This document shows, one piece after another, positions 61,949 through 64,000 of a DNA stretch of 64,000 nt. Numbering within the stretch: the stretch's first letter is position 1; every line of letters starts with the position of its first letter. Both the position numbers and the translations under genes were made by a program. This stretch comes from Radiobacillus kanasensis (lineage in GTDB: Bacteria; Bacillota; Bacilli; Bacillales; Amphibacillaceae), in assembly GCF_021049245.1 (NCBI RefSeq), contig NZ_CP088020.1:124001-188000 (forward strand), read 5' to 3'. Below the pieces are notes generated by a model. That model worked only from the letters and a program-made list of their open reading frames with translations, did not search any database and was not told the DNA's origin.

Positions 61949-62300
61949 ATTTTCACCCACTATTTAGTTTAACTGTTTAGTTGAACTTAATAATATTATA
62001 TACAGTTGAACTGAATAAGTAAACCTGTTTCTTGAAACTTTTTTAATAAATCCTCCTTCATGTATGGAAGTAGTGGAGTTAGACTTTTTATCCTCTGTGG
62101 TCTACACGTAACAAAAATTAGATATTGAAAATAGCGCTGACCCTTAGTCAGCATAGGGTTTTACGACGTGGACAATCATTGGAGCGGTCACAGTAAATCA
62201 CAGCGTTGTACAATATGCCACACAACATTCTGTGATGAAAACGCATACAAAACCTATTGTGTCGATGTTAGAATAAAAATTGTAAGAGAGGTGATGGGTT
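61949..62300. other. Divergent spacer upstream of the PTS regulator
   Basis: It holds the promoter region of padR and the leader of the BglG-type gene. A 62-codon frame at 62168 with two CxxC-like pairs has no ribosome site, and I do not accept it as a gene. Confidence 0.4.
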
Positions 62301-64000
62301 GTGCAACTGGATGCACGAAGTACAAATCTCCTAAACTCACTCGTTGGGAATCCTAGGATTAGGAGTAAAGATTTAGAAAAGAGGTACTCCTTAACTCGTC
62401 GACAATTAAGTTATAGTTTCGGCAAAATGAATGAATGGCTCATTTATAAGAACCTTCCTACAATCGAAAGAACACGACAAGGCTTGTTTATCGTTGATCC
62501 AGTACTTTCAAAAATGTTTTTGAACAAAGAACGAAATGATTTAGTGGAATCGGATATTTTAACAGAAAACGAAAGAGTTTACTTAATTATCCTGAAGTTA
62601 CTAAGTAGCAAGGAAGAGCTTTCACTCATCCATTTCACATCAGAGTTAAAAGTAAGTAAAAATACTATTTTAAGTGATATGAAGGTAGCACAAGAATATG
62701 TGGAGGATTATCAGCTAGCAATTAGGTATTCAAGACGGGAAGGCTACTTAATTGAAGGAAATGAGTTTATTTTAAGAAAGCTGTTAATCAATGCGTGTAA
62801 CAAAGTATTGGATCTCAACAACGGTAAAAAGAAAATTTGTGAGTTGACAGAAATAACAGAAGAGGAAATTTCGGAATTGAAAGTAAGGTTAGAAAATGTG
62901 GAATGCAAATTGAATTTAAAGTTTACCGATGAAAAAATGGAAACCATGCCTTATATCATCTCTCTTATTTTTCGAAGGATTAAACAAGGTAACAAAATGA
63001 ACCCATTCAATATCCACTATAATGAGCTATCTAATACAAAAGAGTATAAAGCCACAGAAGAATTACTATATGATTTTAGAAATATTCCATTAGAGGAACG
63101 TTTATTTATCACTTTGCACCTTTTAACAACTAGTGTTCATTGGTCAGAGTTTCTAACTGAGGATAGCATACCAGATTTGAAGGACGCGTTAGATAAAATG
63201 GTGTCTTTATTTGAGAGGACAGCGTGTGTTTCTCTACAGGATAAAGAGCAATTACTAAATAAGTTGTTGTTGCATGTAAAGCCTGCTTACTACCGAATTA
63301 AGTATAAACTTACCGAGTTTATAGATGTGCAGGAAACGGTTAGTAAAGAATTCAAGGAATTACATCATCTTGTTAGAAAATCAACGCGTCCATTAGCCGA
63401 ATTGATTGGAGAAGAAATACCAGAAAGTGAAACTACTTATTTAACAATGTTAATAGGTGGTTGGATGACCATGCATGGAGAGAGCATTCAACAAAAGATA
63501 AAAGCGATAGTCGTTTGCCCAAAAGGTGTATCTGTTTCGAGGCTAATGTTCAGCGCATTAAAGGAGATCTTCCCCGAATTTATATTTTTGGACTCTTTGT
63601 CGATTCGAGAATTTCATGAGTATAGCCTTGACTACGATATTGTATTTTCACCAATCTTATTGGAAACAGACAAAAAAGTATTTGTGGCAAATCCTTTCCT
63701 TGAAAAAGAAGAGAAATCAAGGTTGAGAAGACAGGTGATGTTGGAGTTACATGGATTTGTGTCACCGGATTTAAATGTTGAGGAGTTAATCAACATTATA
63801 GAAAAATACGCCACTATTGATAATAAAAAGTCGCTAACAAGTGAAATTCATGGTTATTTGGGCCATGACCTTGAATTAGAGGAAAAAGAGAAATTAGAAA
63901 TTCCTAATCCCAGTTTATTTGATTTAATAACGGAAGATCATATTCTTTTGGAGCATTCTGTATCGAGTTGGGAAGAAGCAATACGCATAGGTGCATCCCC
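62301..64000 (+). CDS. BglG/MtlR-type PTS transcriptional regulator (partial, runs off the window)
   Basis: At least 566 residues with no stop before the window ends. GTG at 62301 follows GAGAGGTGAT. In order: a first HTH (about 18-45, IRSKDLEKRYSLTRRQLSYS), a second HTH (about 95-125, LIHFTSELKVSKNTILSDMK), a PRD region (about 165-385; IPLEERLFITLHLLTTSVHW and FKELHHLVRKSTRPLAELIG), a PTS IIB-like domain (about 393-480; KAIVVCPKGVSVSRLMFSAL with the phospho-Cys), and the start of a IIA-like domain (from about 540). This is the layout of MtlR/ManR/LicR activators. A PTS operon is expected downstream. The sugar is not known. Confidence 0.9.
   Translation, partial: MQLDARSTNLLNSLVGNPRIRSKDLEKRYSLTRRQLSYSFGKMNEWLIYKNLPTIERTRQGLFIVDPVLSKMFLNKERNDLVESDILTENERVYLIILKLLSSKEELSLIHFTSELKVSKNTILSDMKVAQEYVEDYQLAIRYSRREGYLIEGNEFILRKLLINACNKVLDLNNGKKKICELTEITEEEISELKVRLENVECKLNLKFTDEKMETMPYIISLIFRRIKQGNKMNPFNIHYNELSNTKEYKATEELLYDFRNIPLEERLFITLHLLTTSVHWSEFLTEDSIPDLKDALDKMVSLFERTACVSLQDKEQLLNKLLLHVKPAYYRIKYKLTEFIDVQETVSKEFKELHHLVRKSTRPLAELIGEEIPESETTYLTMLIGGWMTMHGESIQQKIKAIVVCPKGVSVSRLMFSALKEIFPEFIFLDSLSIREFHEYSLDYDIVFSPILLETDKKVFVANPFLEKEEKSRLRRQVMLELHGFVSPDLNVEELINIIEKYATIDNKKSLTSEIHGYLGHDLELEEKEKLEIPNPSLFDLITEDHILLEHSVSSWEEAIRIGAS

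Noticed and set aside
62168..62356. 62-codon frame with CTICHTTFC
   Set aside because: No ribosome site, and its end overlaps the true start of the BglG-type regulator. Probably chance.

Overview
The window reads as chromosome from a low-G+C, spore-forming Bacillota of the Bacillaceae. The evidence is a 23S-5S-tRNA array, the conserved block rocF / sigW-rsiW / cdaA-cdaR-glmM / glmS-ribozyme-glmS, a Spo0E-type phosphatase, several extracytoplasmic-function (ECF) sigma factors, and riboswitches typical of Bacillus relatives (glmS ribozyme, T-box, c-di-GMP-I). I cannot name the genus from the sequence alone.

Layout. 1-1780 is the tail of an rRNA operon followed by nine tRNA genes, with two tandem 150-153 bp repeats that each begin with the first 24 nt of tRNA-Lys. 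1884-11800 is core genome: arginase, SigW and its anti-sigma factor RsiW, an IS3/IS150-type insertion sequence sitting in the loop of the rsiW terminator, the c-di-AMP cyclase operon, and glmS behind its self-cleaving ribozyme. 12100-18350 holds a second ECF sigma factor paired with a membrane protein carrying a SpoIIP-like amidase domain, a T-box-controlled MFS exporter, and a GNAT acetyltransferase.

18330-27620 is an accessory stretch. It has three regulator/oxidoreductase modules (TetR/SDR, MerR/aldo-keto reductase, AraC/SDR+Atu4866), a TerC-family metal exporter with a SigW-type promoter, and decayed remnants of a Tn7-type TnsA and a glyoxalase-fold (VOC) protein. 27678-31640 is a Fur-box-controlled siderophore ABC importer. 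32046-34536 is a probable copper operon (YcnK-like repressor, PepSY membrane protein, YtkA-like lipoprotein). 35819-37451 is a SigM-like/YhdL-like pair.

37600-57200 is the most interesting part. Two c-di-GMP-I (GEMM-I) riboswitches, each with its own terminator, precede a methyl-accepting chemotaxis protein and a giant secreted Rhs/WapA-like polymorphic toxin of about 2,845 residues. Between them lie a LuxR-type regulator with a degenerate receiver domain and a GyrI-like protein. Downstream of the giant gene and its putative immunity gene is an array of promoterless, partly decayed alternative toxin tips, each next to an immunity gene: a GIY-YIG-like tip, a tip of unknown fold, and an inverted HNH-like tip with a SUKH immunity gene. 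The forward tips are fused to copies of the giant gene's pre-toxin region and diverge right after a shared KDNRTEG motif. Cassettes are bounded by repeated hairpins and an 18-bp motif. Remnants of a transposase, an XRE regulator and an older Rhs copy follow, then a frameshifted signal peptidase.

57270-64000 carries small membrane and stress genes: a TPR protein, a CBO0543-type protein, an EamA transporter, a PadR/DUF2812 pair, and the 5' part of a BglG/MtlR-type PTS regulator that runs off the end.
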